A stretch of DNA of 64,000 nt from Streptomyces sp. NBC_00513. GTDB taxonomy: Bacteria; Actinomycetota; Actinomycetes; Streptomycetales; Streptomycetaceae. The stretch spans positions 6,324,001-6,388,000 of the forward strand of contig NZ_CP107845.1 of NCBI RefSeq assembly GCF_041431415.1. The letters are read 5' to 3'. Made by a program: the position numbers and the translations under genes. This document shows, piece after piece, positions 40,653 to 49,293 of the stretch; the first letter of the stretch is position 1; every line of letters starts with the position of its first letter. Under the pieces are notes generated by a model that did no database searches, was not told the origin of the DNA, and saw nothing but the letters and a program-made list of their open reading frames with translations.

Positions 40653-41427
40653 GATCAAGAAGGGGCACGTCCCCACCGTCATCGCCGACGAGGTCCACAT
40701 CGTCTACCGGGTCAACACCGGCAGCTCCGGCAGGGGCAGCGCCACGGCGGCGCTGAGCAAGATACTCCGCCGGGGCAAGGGCGACTCCCCGGGCGTGCGC
40801 CGGGTCCACGCCGTACGCGGCGTCTCCTTCACCGCGTACCGCGGCGAGGCCATCGGGGTCATCGGCTCCAACGGTTCCGGCAAGTCCACCCTGCTGCGCG
40901 CCATCGCGGGGCTGCTGCCCTGCGAGTCCGGCAAGGTCTACACGGACGGCCAGCCCTCGCTGCTGGGCGTCAACGCCGCACTCATGAACGACCTGACCGG
41001 CGAACGCAACGTCGTCCTCGGCGGTCTGGCGATGGGCATGACGCGCGAGCAGATCAGGGAGCGCTACGACGACATCGTCGACTTCTCCGGGATCAACGAG
41101 AAGGGCGACTTCATCTCCCTGCCGATGCGCACGTACTCCTCGGGCATGGCGGCACGCCTGCGTTTCTCCATCGCCGCGGCCAAGGACCACGACGTCCTGA
41201 TGATCGACGAGGCGCTGGCGACCGGTGACCGCAAGTTCCAGGTCCGCTCGGAAGCCCGTATTCGCGAGCTGCGCGAGACGGCCGGAACGGTGTTCCTGGT
41301 GAGTCACAACAACAAGTCCATCCGCGACACCTGCGACCGCGTGCTGTGGTTGGAGAAGGGTGAGCTGCTGATGGACGGGCCCACCGAGGAAGTCGTCTCG
41401 GCATATGAGAAGGCCACCAGTCACTGA
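40645..41427 (+). CDS. ABC transporter ATPase for polysaccharide/teichoic acid export (TagH/Wzt-like)
   Basis: A 260-residue ATPase from GTG 40645, overlapping the permease stop by eight bases. Walker A is GVIGSNGSGKSTLLRAIAGL (about residues 71-90); the signature is the exporter-specific RTYSSGMAARLRFSIA instead of LSGGQ; Walker B is DVLMIDEALATGD; and the switch region is VFLVSHNNKSI. The Y-S-S-G-M variant and DEALATGD are diagnostic for Wzt/TagH-type exporters. There is no C-terminal carbohydrate-binding extension. Last gene of the run, followed by a strong terminator. Confidence 0.93.
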   Translation: MAEIKKGHVPTVIADEVHIVYRVNTGSSGRGSATAALSKILRRGKGDSPGVRRVHAVRGVSFTAYRGEAIGVIGSNGSGKSTLLRAIAGLLPCESGKVYTDGQPSLLGVNAALMNDLTGERNVVLGGLAMGMTREQIRERYDDIVDFSGINEKGDFISLPMRTYSSGMAARLRFSIAAAKDHDVLMIDEALATGDRKFQVRSEARIRELRETAGTVFLVSHNNKSIRDTCDRVLWLEKGELLMDGPTEEVVSAYEKATSH

Positions 41428-41463
41428 CAGGACGAGGTGCCTGTCAATGCCCGGTAATACCGC

Positions 41464-41494
41464 AGGCCCCTGCCGCTCCGTGCGGCGGGGGCCT
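41464..41494 (+). terminator. Hairpin terminator after the exporter operon
   Basis: AGGCCCCTGCCGC (41464-41476) pairs with GCGGCGGGGGCCT (41482-41494) with one mismatch and a 5-base loop, followed by TGGTGT. A smaller hairpin (TGACAGG/CCTGTCA, 41425-41446) overlaps the stop codon. It separates the exporter run from the hopanoid operon. Confidence 0.8.
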
Positions 41495-41718
41495 TGGTGT
41501 GACGGCGATTATTTCCGCCCTCCGACATTTGCTCGCGAAGCGAATACCCGATAGGCCTCCGCGACGTTGTACAGCGTAAGCTGGGGCAGTTCTCGATCAC
41601 ATCAAGAGGGGACGTTTCCCCACAGCCGAATGGCCGGGGGTACCCCGGGTAAAGTCCGGCGGCGTGTCCGAAATAGGATGCCTTGGGTCGGCAGTGTAGA
41701 ACGGGAGATGTGACGGCA
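41495..41718. other. Hopanoid operon upstream region
   Basis: About 220 bp without a gene. It contains several weak promoter-like hexamers (TTGCTC and TAGGCC at 17-bp spacing near 41530; TAAGCT near 41576; TGTAGAAC near 41696) and the palindromic GGGGTACCCC at 41637-41646. None is convincing alone, but the operon promoter must lie here or in the preceding run. Confidence 0.4.
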
Positions 41719-41784
41719 ATGGCTACGGGAATTCTCCGGCCCCCAAACACTGTGGCCGTCCCCGCCCCGGGCGGCGGGCGGTGA
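41719..41784 (+). CDS. Possible 21-aa leader peptide coupled to hpnC
   Basis: ATG 41719 opens a 21-codon ORF (MATGILRPPNTVAVPAPGGG plus R) whose TGA overlaps the GTG start of hpnC (GTGA at 41781-41784). GGGAG lies about ten bases upstream of its ATG, while hpnC itself has no usable Shine-Dalgarno sequence. The arrangement suggests that ribosomes reach hpnC by reinitiation from this peptide. Confidence 0.4.
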   Translation: MATGILRPPNTVAVPAPGGGR

Positions 41785-42728
41785 GCCCCGGGCACGGTAT
41801 CCGTGGTCGACGGCACCCGGTCCCCGCGACGTCCGACGCCCACACGAGCCTCACGCTCGACAAGGCCCGGACGGAGAACTTCCCCGTCGCCCCCGCCTTC
41901 CTGCCCCGCGCCTGGCGCGACGGGCTGACGGCGGTGTACGGCTACGCCCGACTCGTCGACGACATCGGCGACGGCGACCTCGCCCCCGGCGGCCACGACG
42001 CCGTCCTGCTCGGCCTCGACCCGGAGGCCTCGGACGACCGGCTCGCCATGCTCGACGCCTTCGAGGCCGACCTGAAGCGCGTCTTCGCGGGCGCCGACGG
42101 CCCCCCGCGGCACCCCCTGCTGCGGGCCCTGCGGCCCGTGGTCCGCGCGCACGACCTCACCCCCGAGCCCTTCCTCGGTCTGATCGAGGCCAACCGTCAG
42201 GACCAACGGGTCGCCCGCTACGAGACGTACGGGGACCTGCTCGCCTACTGCGAGCTGTCCGCGAACCCCGTCGGCCGCCTCGTGCTCGCCCTCACCGGGA
42301 CGGCGACCCCCGAGCGGATCCGACGCTCCGACGCCGTCTGCACCGCACTCCAGATCGCCGAGCACCTCCAGGACGTCGCCGAGGACCTCGGCCGCGACCG
42401 GATCTACCTCCCGGCCGAGGACATGCGCCGCTTCCACGTGTCCGAGGTCGACCTCAAGGCCCCCACCGCAGGAGCGTCCGTACGCTCCCTCATCGCATTC
42501 GAAACCGTGCGCGCCCGGGACCTCCTGAATGAAGGCACCCCCCTCGTGGGTAGCGTCCACGGCAGGCTCCGACTGCTGCTCGCGGGGTTCGTGGGGGGCG
42601 GGCGCGCCGCCCTGCGAGCCGTCACCGACGCCGGTTTCGACGTACTTCCCGGCCCGCCCAAGCCCACCGGGAGCGGCCTGCTCCGCGAGGTGGCCGCCGT
42701 CCTGCGCACAGCGCCGAGAAAGGGGTGA
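41781..42728 (+). CDS. hpnC: Hydroxysqualene synthase HpnC
   Basis: A 315-residue trans-isoprenyl synthase from GTG 41781. NFPVAPAFLPRAWRDGLTAV and the first Asp-rich motif YARLVDDIGDGDL identify the HpnC branch; the second motif region reads LQIAEHLQDVAEDLGRDRIY. With HpnD and HpnE it forms the three-step bacterial squalene route: HpnD makes presqualene diphosphate from two farnesyl diphosphates, HpnC converts it to hydroxysqualene, HpnE reduces this to squalene. First gene of the hopanoid operon; its stop overlaps the hpnD start (GTGA). Confidence 0.93.
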   Translation: MSPGHGIRGRRHPVPATSDAHTSLTLDKARTENFPVAPAFLPRAWRDGLTAVYGYARLVDDIGDGDLAPGGHDAVLLGLDPEASDDRLAMLDAFEADLKRVFAGADGPPRHPLLRALRPVVRAHDLTPEPFLGLIEANRQDQRVARYETYGDLLAYCELSANPVGRLVLALTGTATPERIRRSDAVCTALQIAEHLQDVAEDLGRDRIYLPAEDMRRFHVSEVDLKAPTAGASVRSLIAFETVRARDLLNEGTPLVGSVHGRLRLLLAGFVGGGRAALRAVTDAGFDVLPGPPKPTGSGLLREVAAVLRTAPRKG

Positions 42729-43684
42729 GCCCCAACGTGGAGGGCCCCACACACGCGTCCACACCGTCCGCGCCGGTCCAGGCCGCCTACGGCTACTGCG
42801 AGGCAGTCACCGGCTCGCAGGCCCGCAACTTCGCGTACGGCATCAGGCTGCTGCCCAACGACAAGCGGCAGGCCATGTCCGCGCTGTACGCGTTCTCGCG
42901 CCGCGTCGACGACATCGGCGACGGCACGCTGGCGCCCGACGCCAAGCTGGTCCGGTTGGAGGAGACCCGCGCCCTCCTGGGCCGGATCCGCGCCGAGGAG
43001 ATCGACGAGGACGACACCGACCCCGTCGCCGTCGCCCTCGCCCACGCCGCGCGCCGCTTCCCGATCCCCCTGGGCGGACTCGACGAACTCATCGACGGCG
43101 TCCTGATGGACGTGCGCGGCGAGAGCTACGAGACCTGGGACGACCTCAAGGTCTACTGCCGCTGCGTCGCGGGCGCCATCGGACGCCTCTCGCTCGGCGT
43201 GTTCGGCACCGCCCCCGGCGCGCACGACGCCGAGCGGGCCGGCGAGTACGCCGACACCCTCGGCCTCGCCCTGCAACTCACCAACATCCTCAGGGACGTT
43301 CGCGAGGACGCCGGCAACGGACGCACCTACCTCCCGGCCGAGGACCTCGCCAAGTTCGGCTGCTCCGAGGGCTTCCGCAGCGAGCGGATGTCCGCCGGCG
43401 CCGACTTCGCCGGCCTCGTCCACCACGAAGTCCGGCGCGCCCGCGCCCTGTTCGTCGAGGGCTACCGACTGCTGCCCATGCTCGACCGGCGCAGCGGTGC
43501 CTGCGTCGCCGCCATGGCCGGCATCTACCGCCGCCTCCTCGACCGCATCGAGCGCGAGCCCGACGCCGTGCTGCGCGGACGCGTCTCGCTGCCCACGCAC
43601 GAGAAGGCGTACGTCGCCGTACGCGGCCTCTCCGGCCTCGACGCCCGGACCGTCTCCCGGCAGAGCACCAGGAGGCGGCCTTGA
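42725..43684 (+). CDS. hpnD: Presqualene diphosphate synthase HpnD
   Basis: A 319-residue enzyme from GTG 42725 overlapping the hpnC stop. ARNFAYGIRLLPNDKRQAMS, ALYAFSRRVDDIGDG (first Asp-rich motif), IDGVLMDVRGESYETWDDL and LALQLTNILRDVREDAGNGR (second Asp-rich motif, DxxED) match HpnD/phytoene-synthase-like enzymes. It condenses two farnesyl diphosphates head-to-head to presqualene diphosphate. It lies between hpnC and a small ORF that bridges to hpnE by overlapping stop-start codons. Confidence 0.94.
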   Translation: MSPNVEGPTHASTPSAPVQAAYGYCEAVTGSQARNFAYGIRLLPNDKRQAMSALYAFSRRVDDIGDGTLAPDAKLVRLEETRALLGRIRAEEIDEDDTDPVAVALAHAARRFPIPLGGLDELIDGVLMDVRGESYETWDDLKVYCRCVAGAIGRLSLGVFGTAPGAHDAERAGEYADTLGLALQLTNILRDVREDAGNGRTYLPAEDLAKFGCSEGFRSERMSAGADFAGLVHHEVRRARALFVEGYRLLPMLDRRSGACVAAMAGIYRRLLDRIEREPDAVLRGRVSLPTHEKAYVAVRGLSGLDARTVSRQSTRRRP

Positions 43685-43812
43685 CGGCGCGGGCCGGCCT
43701 CGACCGCGACGGCCGCGCCCGGACCGGGGCAACCCCGCCGCCGGCCGGGGCGTCTGACGAGGTAATGGACCGGACCAATGGGGCCCCGAAGGTCGACGAG
43801 GAGGACGCATGA
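43681..43812 (+). CDS. Small ORF between hpnD and hpnE (43 aa)
   Basis: TTG 43681 overlaps the hpnD stop (TTGA) and the ORF's TGA overlaps the hpnE ATG (ATGA), so it could link translation of the two genes. It encodes LTARAGLDRDGRARTGATPP, then PAGASDEVMDRTNGAPKVDEEDA: a basic first half and acidic second half, with no membrane segment or domain. I recall a small gene of unknown function at this place in the S. coelicolor cluster (DUF6380-like), but similarity cannot be confirmed here. It may simply be the hpnE leader region. Confidence 0.4.
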   Translation: MTARAGLDRDGRARTGATPPPAGASDEVMDRTNGAPKVDEEDA

Positions 43813-45182
43813 CCGCCAACCACGCGGTGGTCGTCGGCGGAGGCCTGGCCGGTGTCACCACCGCCCTGGAACTCGCCGACGCCGGCATGCGGGTGACCCT
43901 CCTGGAGAGCCGCCCCCGACTCGGCGGACTCGCCTTCTCCTTCAAGCGCGGCGAGCTGACCGTGGACAACGGCCAGCACGTCTACCTGCGTTGCTGCACC
44001 GCCTACCGGTGGTTCCTCGACCGCGTCGACGGCGCCGCCCTCGCCCCCCTCCAGAACCGGCTCGACGTACCCGTACTGGACGTCGCGCACCCCCGGGGGC
44101 CGCGCCTGGGCAGGCTGCGCCGCAGCGCCCTGCCCGTGCCCCTGCACCTGGCCTCCTCCCTGGCCCGCTACCCGCACCTCACCCTCGCCGAACGGGCGAG
44201 CGTCGGACGCGCCGCCCTCGCGCTGCGCCGCCTCGACCCCGCCGACCCGGCGCTCGACGGCGTGGACTTCGCGACCTGGCTCGGCCGTCACGGCCAATCC
44301 CCGCGCACCATCGAGGCGTTGTGGGACCTCGTCGGCATCGCCACCCTCAACGCCACCGCCGACCAGTCGTCGTTGGGGCTGGCCGCCAAGGTCTTCAAGA
44401 CCGGCCTGCTGTCCGAGAACGGCGCCGCCGACATCGGCTGGGCCCGCGTCCCGCTCGGCGACCTCCACGACGTCCTCGCCCGCAAGGCGCTCGACGCGGC
44501 CGGCGTGCGCACCGAGCTGCGGACCCGCGTCACCTGCCTGTCGCGGCTGGAGTCCGGCAGTTGGCGGGTCGACACCGAGAGCGAATCGCTCGACGCGGAC
44601 ACCGTGGTCCTGGCCGTCCCCCAACGCGAGGCGCACGCGTTGTTGCCGCCCGGGGCCCTCGCCGACCCCGACAAGCTCCTCGACATCGCCACGGCCCCCA
44701 TCCTCAACGTCCACGTCGTCTACGACCGCAAGGTCCTCAGGCAGCCCTTCTTCGCCGCGCTCGGCACCCCGGTCCAATGGGTCTTCGACCGCACCGACGC
44801 CTCCGGGCTCACCGACGGCGGCCAGTACCTCGCCCTGTCCCAGTCGGTGGCCCAGGACGACATCGACGAACCCGTCTCGGTCCTGCGGGCCAAGTACCTG
44901 CCCGAGTTGGAGCGACTGCTGCCCGCCGCGCGCGGCGCGAAGGTACGGGACTTCTTCGTCACCCGGGAGCGGACCGCGACCTTCGCCCCCACCCCCGGAG
45001 TCGGCCGGCTGCGACCCGGTGCCCGGACCGACACGCCGGGACTCTTTCTCGCCGGTGCGTGGACCGCCACCGGTTGGCCCGCGACCATGGAGAGCGCCGT
45101 CCGAAGCGGACTGGCCGCGGCACACGCCGCGCTCGCCGGTCTCGACCGCCGGCGTGAACACCCGCTGCGGGAGGCGGTATGA
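43809..45182 (+). CDS. hpnE: Hydroxysqualene dehydroxylase HpnE (FAD-dependent)
   Basis: A 457-residue flavoprotein from ATG 43809. The FAD-binding loop AVVVGGGLAGVTTALELADA and MRVTLLESRPRLGGLAFSFK open the protein; VDNGQHVYLRCC follows; and the C-terminal FLAGAWTATGWPATMESAVR is the second FAD contact seen in phytoene-desaturase-like amine oxidases. It removes the hydroxyl of hydroxysqualene with NADPH/FAD to yield squalene for the cyclase. Overlaps both neighbours by four bases. Confidence 0.94.
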   Translation: MTANHAVVVGGGLAGVTTALELADAGMRVTLLESRPRLGGLAFSFKRGELTVDNGQHVYLRCCTAYRWFLDRVDGAALAPLQNRLDVPVLDVAHPRGPRLGRLRRSALPVPLHLASSLARYPHLTLAERASVGRAALALRRLDPADPALDGVDFATWLGRHGQSPRTIEALWDLVGIATLNATADQSSLGLAAKVFKTGLLSENGAADIGWARVPLGDLHDVLARKALDAAGVRTELRTRVTCLSRLESGSWRVDTESESLDADTVVLAVPQREAHALLPPGALADPDKLLDIATAPILNVHVVYDRKVLRQPFFAALGTPVQWVFDRTDASGLTDGGQYLALSQSVAQDDIDEPVSVLRAKYLPELERLLPAARGAKVRDFFVTRERTATFAPTPGVGRLRPGARTDTPGLFLAGAWTATGWPATMESAVRSGLAAAHAALAGLDRRREHPLREAV

Positions 45183-46342
45183 CGAGCATCGACATCACCG
45201 CCGCAGCGCGCGCAGCACGTACACGTACAGGAACCAGAGGAGAGCCAGTGAACCCGGGGAATCCGGCTGTCGAGAACGCGGATGCCAGTGTGGGCACGGC
45301 CGGTGGGGAGAAGGCGGACACCGTCGCCCTGCTGGAGCGTGGCCGCGCACTGTCCACGCCCGTGCTCCGCGCCGCCGTGGAACGGCTCGCATCGCCCATG
45401 GACACCGTCGCCGCCTACCACTTCGGCTGGATCGACGCCCACGGCAACCCGGCGGACGGCGACGGGGGCAAGGCGATCCGCCCCGCCCTCGCCCTGCTCT
45501 CCGCGGAGGCCGCGGGCGCCGCGCCCGAGGTCGGCGTCCCGGGAGCCGTGGCCGTCGAACTCGTCCACAACTTCTCGCTGCTGCACGACGACCTGATGGA
45601 CGGCGACGAGCAGCGCCGACACCGCGACACCGTGTGGAAGGTGCACGGCCCGGCCCTCGCGATCCTGGTCGGCGATGCCCTCTTCGCCCTCGCCAACGAG
45701 GTCCTGCTGGAACTGGGCACCGTCGAGGCCGGACGCGCCACCCGCCGGTTGACCACCGCCAGCCGCAAGCTCATCGACGGCCAGGCCCAGGACATCTCGT
45801 ACGAGCACCGCGAGCGCGTCAGCGTCGAGGAGTGCCTGGAGATGGAGGGCAACAAGACCGGCGCCCTGCTCGCCTGCGCGGTCTCGATCGGCGCGGTGCT
45901 CGGCGGCGCGGACGACCGCACCGCCGACAAGCTGGAGGAGTACGGCTACCACCTCGGCCTCGCCTTCCAGGCCGTCGACGACCTGCTCGGCATCTGGGGA
46001 GACCCGGAGACCACCGGCAAGCAGACGTGGAGCGACCTGCGTCAGCGCAAGAAGTCCCTGCCGGTGGTCGCCGCCCTCGCGGCAGGTGGCCCGGCGGCCG
46101 AGGAACTCGGCGAGCTGCTCGCCGCCGACGCCAAGAGCAACGACTTCGAGAACTTCTCGGAGGAGGAGTTCGCGGCGCGCGCCGCCCTGATCGACGCGGC
46201 CGGCGGCCGTGAGTGGACCGCCGAGGAGGCGCGCCGCCAGCACACGATCGCCATCCGCGCGCTCGATGACGTCGACATGCCGCAGCGGGTACGCGAACAG
46301 CTCGTCGCCCTCGCCGACTTCGTCGTCGTGCGCAAGAGGTGA
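45179..46342 (+). CDS. Polyprenyl (farnesyl-type) diphosphate synthase
   Basis: A 387-residue protein; ATG 45179 overlaps the hpnE stop and has GGGAGG four bases upstream. GTG 45248, also with a good ribosome site (AGGAG), would drop 23 low-complexity residues. The first Asp-rich motif is NFSLLHDDLMDGDEQRR (about 133-149) and the second LAFQAVDDLLGIWGD (about 260-275). GGKAIRPALALLS precedes them. The residues before the first DDxxD determine chain length; from the pathway it should supply C15 farnesyl diphosphate to HpnD. C-terminal RVREQLVALADFVVVRKR is typical. Confidence 0.92.
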   Translation: MTSIDITAAARAARTRTGTRGEPVNPGNPAVENADASVGTAGGEKADTVALLERGRALSTPVLRAAVERLASPMDTVAAYHFGWIDAHGNPADGDGGKAIRPALALLSAEAAGAAPEVGVPGAVAVELVHNFSLLHDDLMDGDEQRRHRDTVWKVHGPALAILVGDALFALANEVLLELGTVEAGRATRRLTTASRKLIDGQAQDISYEHRERVSVEECLEMEGNKTGALLACAVSIGAVLGGADDRTADKLEEYGYHLGLAFQAVDDLLGIWGDPETTGKQTWSDLRQRKKSLPVVAALAAGGPAAEELGELLAADAKSNDFENFSEEEFAARAALIDAAGGREWTAEEARRQHTIAIRALDDVDMPQRVREQLVALADFVVVRKR

Positions 46343-46475
46343 TCGCCACCCGTACGTGGATATGAATCGCGAGTCGCCGGCCGGCGCCGCCAACCGACGG
46401 GCATCACGCCCGGGCGCGCACCGGCCGACGGCAGACCCCAGCACAGCAGAGGACACTGCAACGTAAGGGGAAGCC

Positions 46476-48623
46476 ATGACAGCGACGACCGACGGTGGTG
46501 CGGGTTCCCGCGGCACCGAAGCGGACCACGGCACCGCGACACACACCGCGGCCGCCACCACGGGGCCGCCTGGCCCTGCACCGGCCGGGGTCCGGGAACG
46601 GCCGGGCCCCGGGACACACCCCGGCCCGACGCCGACCGGATCCGCGCCATCGACCGGATCCGCGCCAACGACCGGGTCCCCGAAGCCGGGTGGGGCCGAG
46701 GACGCACGGGAAGCCGTGGCGCGCGCCGTCCACCACCTGCTGGGCCGCCAGGACCCGGCCGGCTGGTGGAAGGGCGACCTGGAGACCAACGTCACCATGG
46801 ACGCGGAGGACCTGCTGCTGCGGCAGTTCCTCGGCATCCGGGACGAGGCCACCACCCGGGCCGCGGCACTCTTCATCCGCGGCGAACAGGAGAGCGACGG
46901 CACCTGGGCCACCTTCCACGGGGGCCCGTCCGACCTCTCCGCCACCATCGAGGCGTACGTGGCCCTGCGCCTCGCGGGGGACGACCCGGACGCCCCGCAC
47001 ATGGCCCGCGCCTCCGCCTGGATCCGGGGCCACGGAGGCATCGCGGCCGCCCGGGTCTTCACCCGGATCTGGCTGGCGCTCTTCGGTTGGTGGAGCTGGG
47101 ACCACCTCCCCGAACTCCCGCCGGAGCTGGTCTTCCTCCCGTCCTGGATGCCGCTGAACATCTACGACTTCGGCTGCTGGGCCCGCCAGACCATCGTTCC
47201 GCTCACCGTGGTATCCGCACTGCGGCCGGTGCGCCCGGCGCCGTTCGCGTTGGACGAACTGCACGCCGACGCGCGGGCGCCCTTCCCCGCGGTGAAGCTC
47301 GCCGCGTTGGCGAGTTGGGATGGGCTGTTCCAGCGGATGGACAAGGCCCTGCACGTCTACCGGCGTTTCGCACCGCGCCGGTTGCGCGAGGCGGCGATGG
47401 CCGCCGCCGGCCGGTGGATCGTCGACCGTCAGGAGAGCGACGGCTGTTGGGGCGGCATCCAGCCCCCCGCCGTGTACTCCGTGATCGCCCTGCACCTGCT
47501 CGGCCACGACCTCCGGCACCCGGTGATGCGGGCGGGGCTGGAGTCCCTCGACCGGTTCGCCGTGTGGCGCGAGGACGGCGCCAGGATGATCGAGGCCTGC
47601 CAGTCACCTGTCTGGGACACCTGTCTCGCCGCCATCGCGCTGGCCGACGCGGGCGTCGCACCCGACCATCCGGCCCTCGTCAAGGCGGCCGACTGGATGC
47701 TCGGCGAGGAGATCACCCGGACCGGTGACTGGTCGGTCCGACGCCCCGGACTCGCCCCCGGTGGCTGGGCGTTCGAGTTCCACAACGACAACTACCCCGA
47801 CATCGACGACACGGCCGAGGTGGTCCTGGCCCTGCGCCGGATCCGCCACCCCGAGCCCGCGCGCGTCGAGGCCGCCATCGCCCGGGGGGTGGCCTGGACG
47901 CTCGGCATGCAGTCCCGCAACGGGGCCTGGGGCGCCTTCGACGCCGACAACACCAGCCCGTACCCGAACAAGTTGCCCTTCTGCGACTTCGGCGAGGTGA
48001 CCGACCCCCCGTCGGCCGACGTCACGGCCCACGTCGTGGAGATGCTCGCCGTCGAGGGGAAGTCCGCCGAGCCGCGGACCCGTCGCGGCATCGCCTGGCT
48101 GCTGGCCGAACAGGAGCCGGAGGGAGGCTGGTTCGGCCGCTGGGGCACCAACTACGTGTACGGCACCGGATCGGTGGTCCCCGCCCTGACGGCCGCCGGG
48201 ATGCCCCTCTCGCACCCCGCGATCAGGCGGGCGGCGGGCTGGCTGGAGACCGTACAGAACGAGGACGGGGGCTGGGGCGAGGACCAGCGGTCCTACCACG
48301 ACCCGTCATGGGCCGGGAAGGGCGCCTCCACTCCCTCGCAGACCGCCTGGGCGCTCATGGCGCTGCTGTCGGCCGGCGAGCGCGACGGCGCGGCCGTGGA
48401 GCGGGGCATCGCCTACCTGGTCCGCACCCAGGAGGAGGACGGCTCCTGGGACGAGCCGTACTTCACCGGCACCGGCTTTCCCTGGGACTTCTCCATCAAC
48501 TACCACCTGTACCGGCAGGTCTTCCCGCTCACCGCCCTCGGACGCTACCTGTACGGCGAACCCTTCGGCCCCGACGGCCGGTCGGGCGGACCGACCGGGG
48601 CCCTCGCGCGGGAGGCCCGATGA
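46476..48623 (+). CDS. shc: Squalene-hopene cyclase
   Basis: A 715-residue terpene cyclase from ATG 46476 with AAGGGGAAG upstream. The catalytic DxDD motif is in YPDIDDTAEVVLALRR (near residue 442). Several QW repeats are visible, for example QESDGCWGGIQPPAVYS, QSRNGAWGAFDADN, EPEGGWFGRWGTNYVYGT and QNEDGGWGEDQRSYHD. It protonates and folds squalene into hopene/hopanol at the membrane. The first ~75 residues are an Ala/Gly/Pro/Thr-rich extension containing a GSAPSTGSAPTTGS repeat. The 133-bp gap before it is the only sizeable space in the operon and may hold an internal promoter. Confidence 0.96.
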   Translation: MTATTDGGAGSRGTEADHGTATHTAAATTGPPGPAPAGVRERPGPGTHPGPTPTGSAPSTGSAPTTGSPKPGGAEDAREAVARAVHHLLGRQDPAGWWKGDLETNVTMDAEDLLLRQFLGIRDEATTRAAALFIRGEQESDGTWATFHGGPSDLSATIEAYVALRLAGDDPDAPHMARASAWIRGHGGIAAARVFTRIWLALFGWWSWDHLPELPPELVFLPSWMPLNIYDFGCWARQTIVPLTVVSALRPVRPAPFALDELHADARAPFPAVKLAALASWDGLFQRMDKALHVYRRFAPRRLREAAMAAAGRWIVDRQESDGCWGGIQPPAVYSVIALHLLGHDLRHPVMRAGLESLDRFAVWREDGARMIEACQSPVWDTCLAAIALADAGVAPDHPALVKAADWMLGEEITRTGDWSVRRPGLAPGGWAFEFHNDNYPDIDDTAEVVLALRRIRHPEPARVEAAIARGVAWTLGMQSRNGAWGAFDADNTSPYPNKLPFCDFGEVTDPPSADVTAHVVEMLAVEGKSAEPRTRRGIAWLLAEQEPEGGWFGRWGTNYVYGTGSVVPALTAAGMPLSHPAIRRAAGWLETVQNEDGGWGEDQRSYHDPSWAGKGASTPSQTAWALMALLSAGERDGAAVERGIAYLVRTQEEDGSWDEPYFTGTGFPWDFSINYHLYRQVFPLTALGRYLYGEPFGPDGRSGGPTGALAREAR
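46634..46678 (+). repeat. 18-bp direct repeat within the shc N-terminal extension
   Basis: GACCGGATCCGCGCCATC and GACCGGATCCGCGCCAAC follow each other in frame, with a third partial copy (GACCGGGTCC), encoding repeated TGSAP units. The repeat number may vary between strains without affecting the cyclase domain. Confidence 0.65.
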
Positions 48624-49288
48624 CCGCGGCCCGGTCGCCCCGGGCCGATCCCGCGCTGCTGGTCGCCTGCGCCCTGCGCATCGAACGCCTGGCCCTGCGC
48701 GGCGGCGGCGAACGCGGCTCGCCCGCCCCGTACACCGTCCTGCGGACCGGCATGGGCCCGCGCGCCGCCGACGCCGCCGTCGGCCGGGCGCTCGCCGGCC
48801 CGGGGATGGAGCGGGCCGCCGTGCTCGCCACCGGCTTCTGCGCCGGGCTGGTACCCGGCATGAACCCGGGCGACCTGGTCGTCGCCGAGGAGACCCGGGA
48901 CCCCCGCGGCACCGTCGCCTGCGACGGCACCGCCCTGCTCGCCGAGGCACTGGCCCGGGCCGTTCCCGGCCGGACCGTGCACCTCGGCGCGTTGACCGGA
49001 TCCGACCACGTGGTCCGCGGCCAGGAGCGCGCGCACCTGCGCGCCACCGGCGCCGTCGCGGTCGACATGGAATCGGCGGCCACCCTGTGGACCGCCGCCC
49101 GCGGCCCCACCGCCGAACCCGGCGCGAACCGCCCGGTTGCGGCCGTCCGGGTGATCGTGGACGCTCCGGAGCACGAGCTCGTCCGTATCGGCACGGTGCG
49201 CGGAGGAATATCGGCTTTCCGCGTGTTGCGTGCCGTACTGCCCGCGTTTCATGACTGGCACCGTTCTTTGCTGCTCCCCAGGAGGTGA
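48620..49288 (+). CDS. hpnG: Adenosylhopane nucleosidase/phosphorylase HpnG
   Basis: A 222-residue nucleoside-phosphorylase-fold protein from ATG 48620, overlapping the shc stop (ATGA). LLVACALRIERLALR, TVLRTGMGPRAADAAVGRAL, LATGFCAGLVPGMNPGDLVV and GAVAVDMESAATLW (the purine/ribose-binding Met-Glu) are the MTAN/PNP-family signatures. In hopanoid pathways HpnG removes adenine from adenosylhopane to yield ribosylhopane or its phosphate. It lies directly before hpnH, whose product it uses; the stop overlaps the ribosome site region of hpnH. Confidence 0.92.
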   Translation: MTAARSPRADPALLVACALRIERLALRGGGERGSPAPYTVLRTGMGPRAADAAVGRALAGPGMERAAVLATGFCAGLVPGMNPGDLVVAEETRDPRGTVACDGTALLAEALARAVPGRTVHLGALTGSDHVVRGQERAHLRATGAVAVDMESAATLWTAARGPTAEPGANRPVAAVRVIVDAPEHELVRIGTVRGGISAFRVLRAVLPAFHDWHRSLLLPRR

Positions 49289-49293
49289 GCCAG

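Noticed and set aside
44720..47161. 813-codon minus-strand frame opposite the hopanoid genes
   Set aside because: Antisense to hpnE, the prenyl synthase and shc; no domain and biased composition, so a GC-skew artefact.
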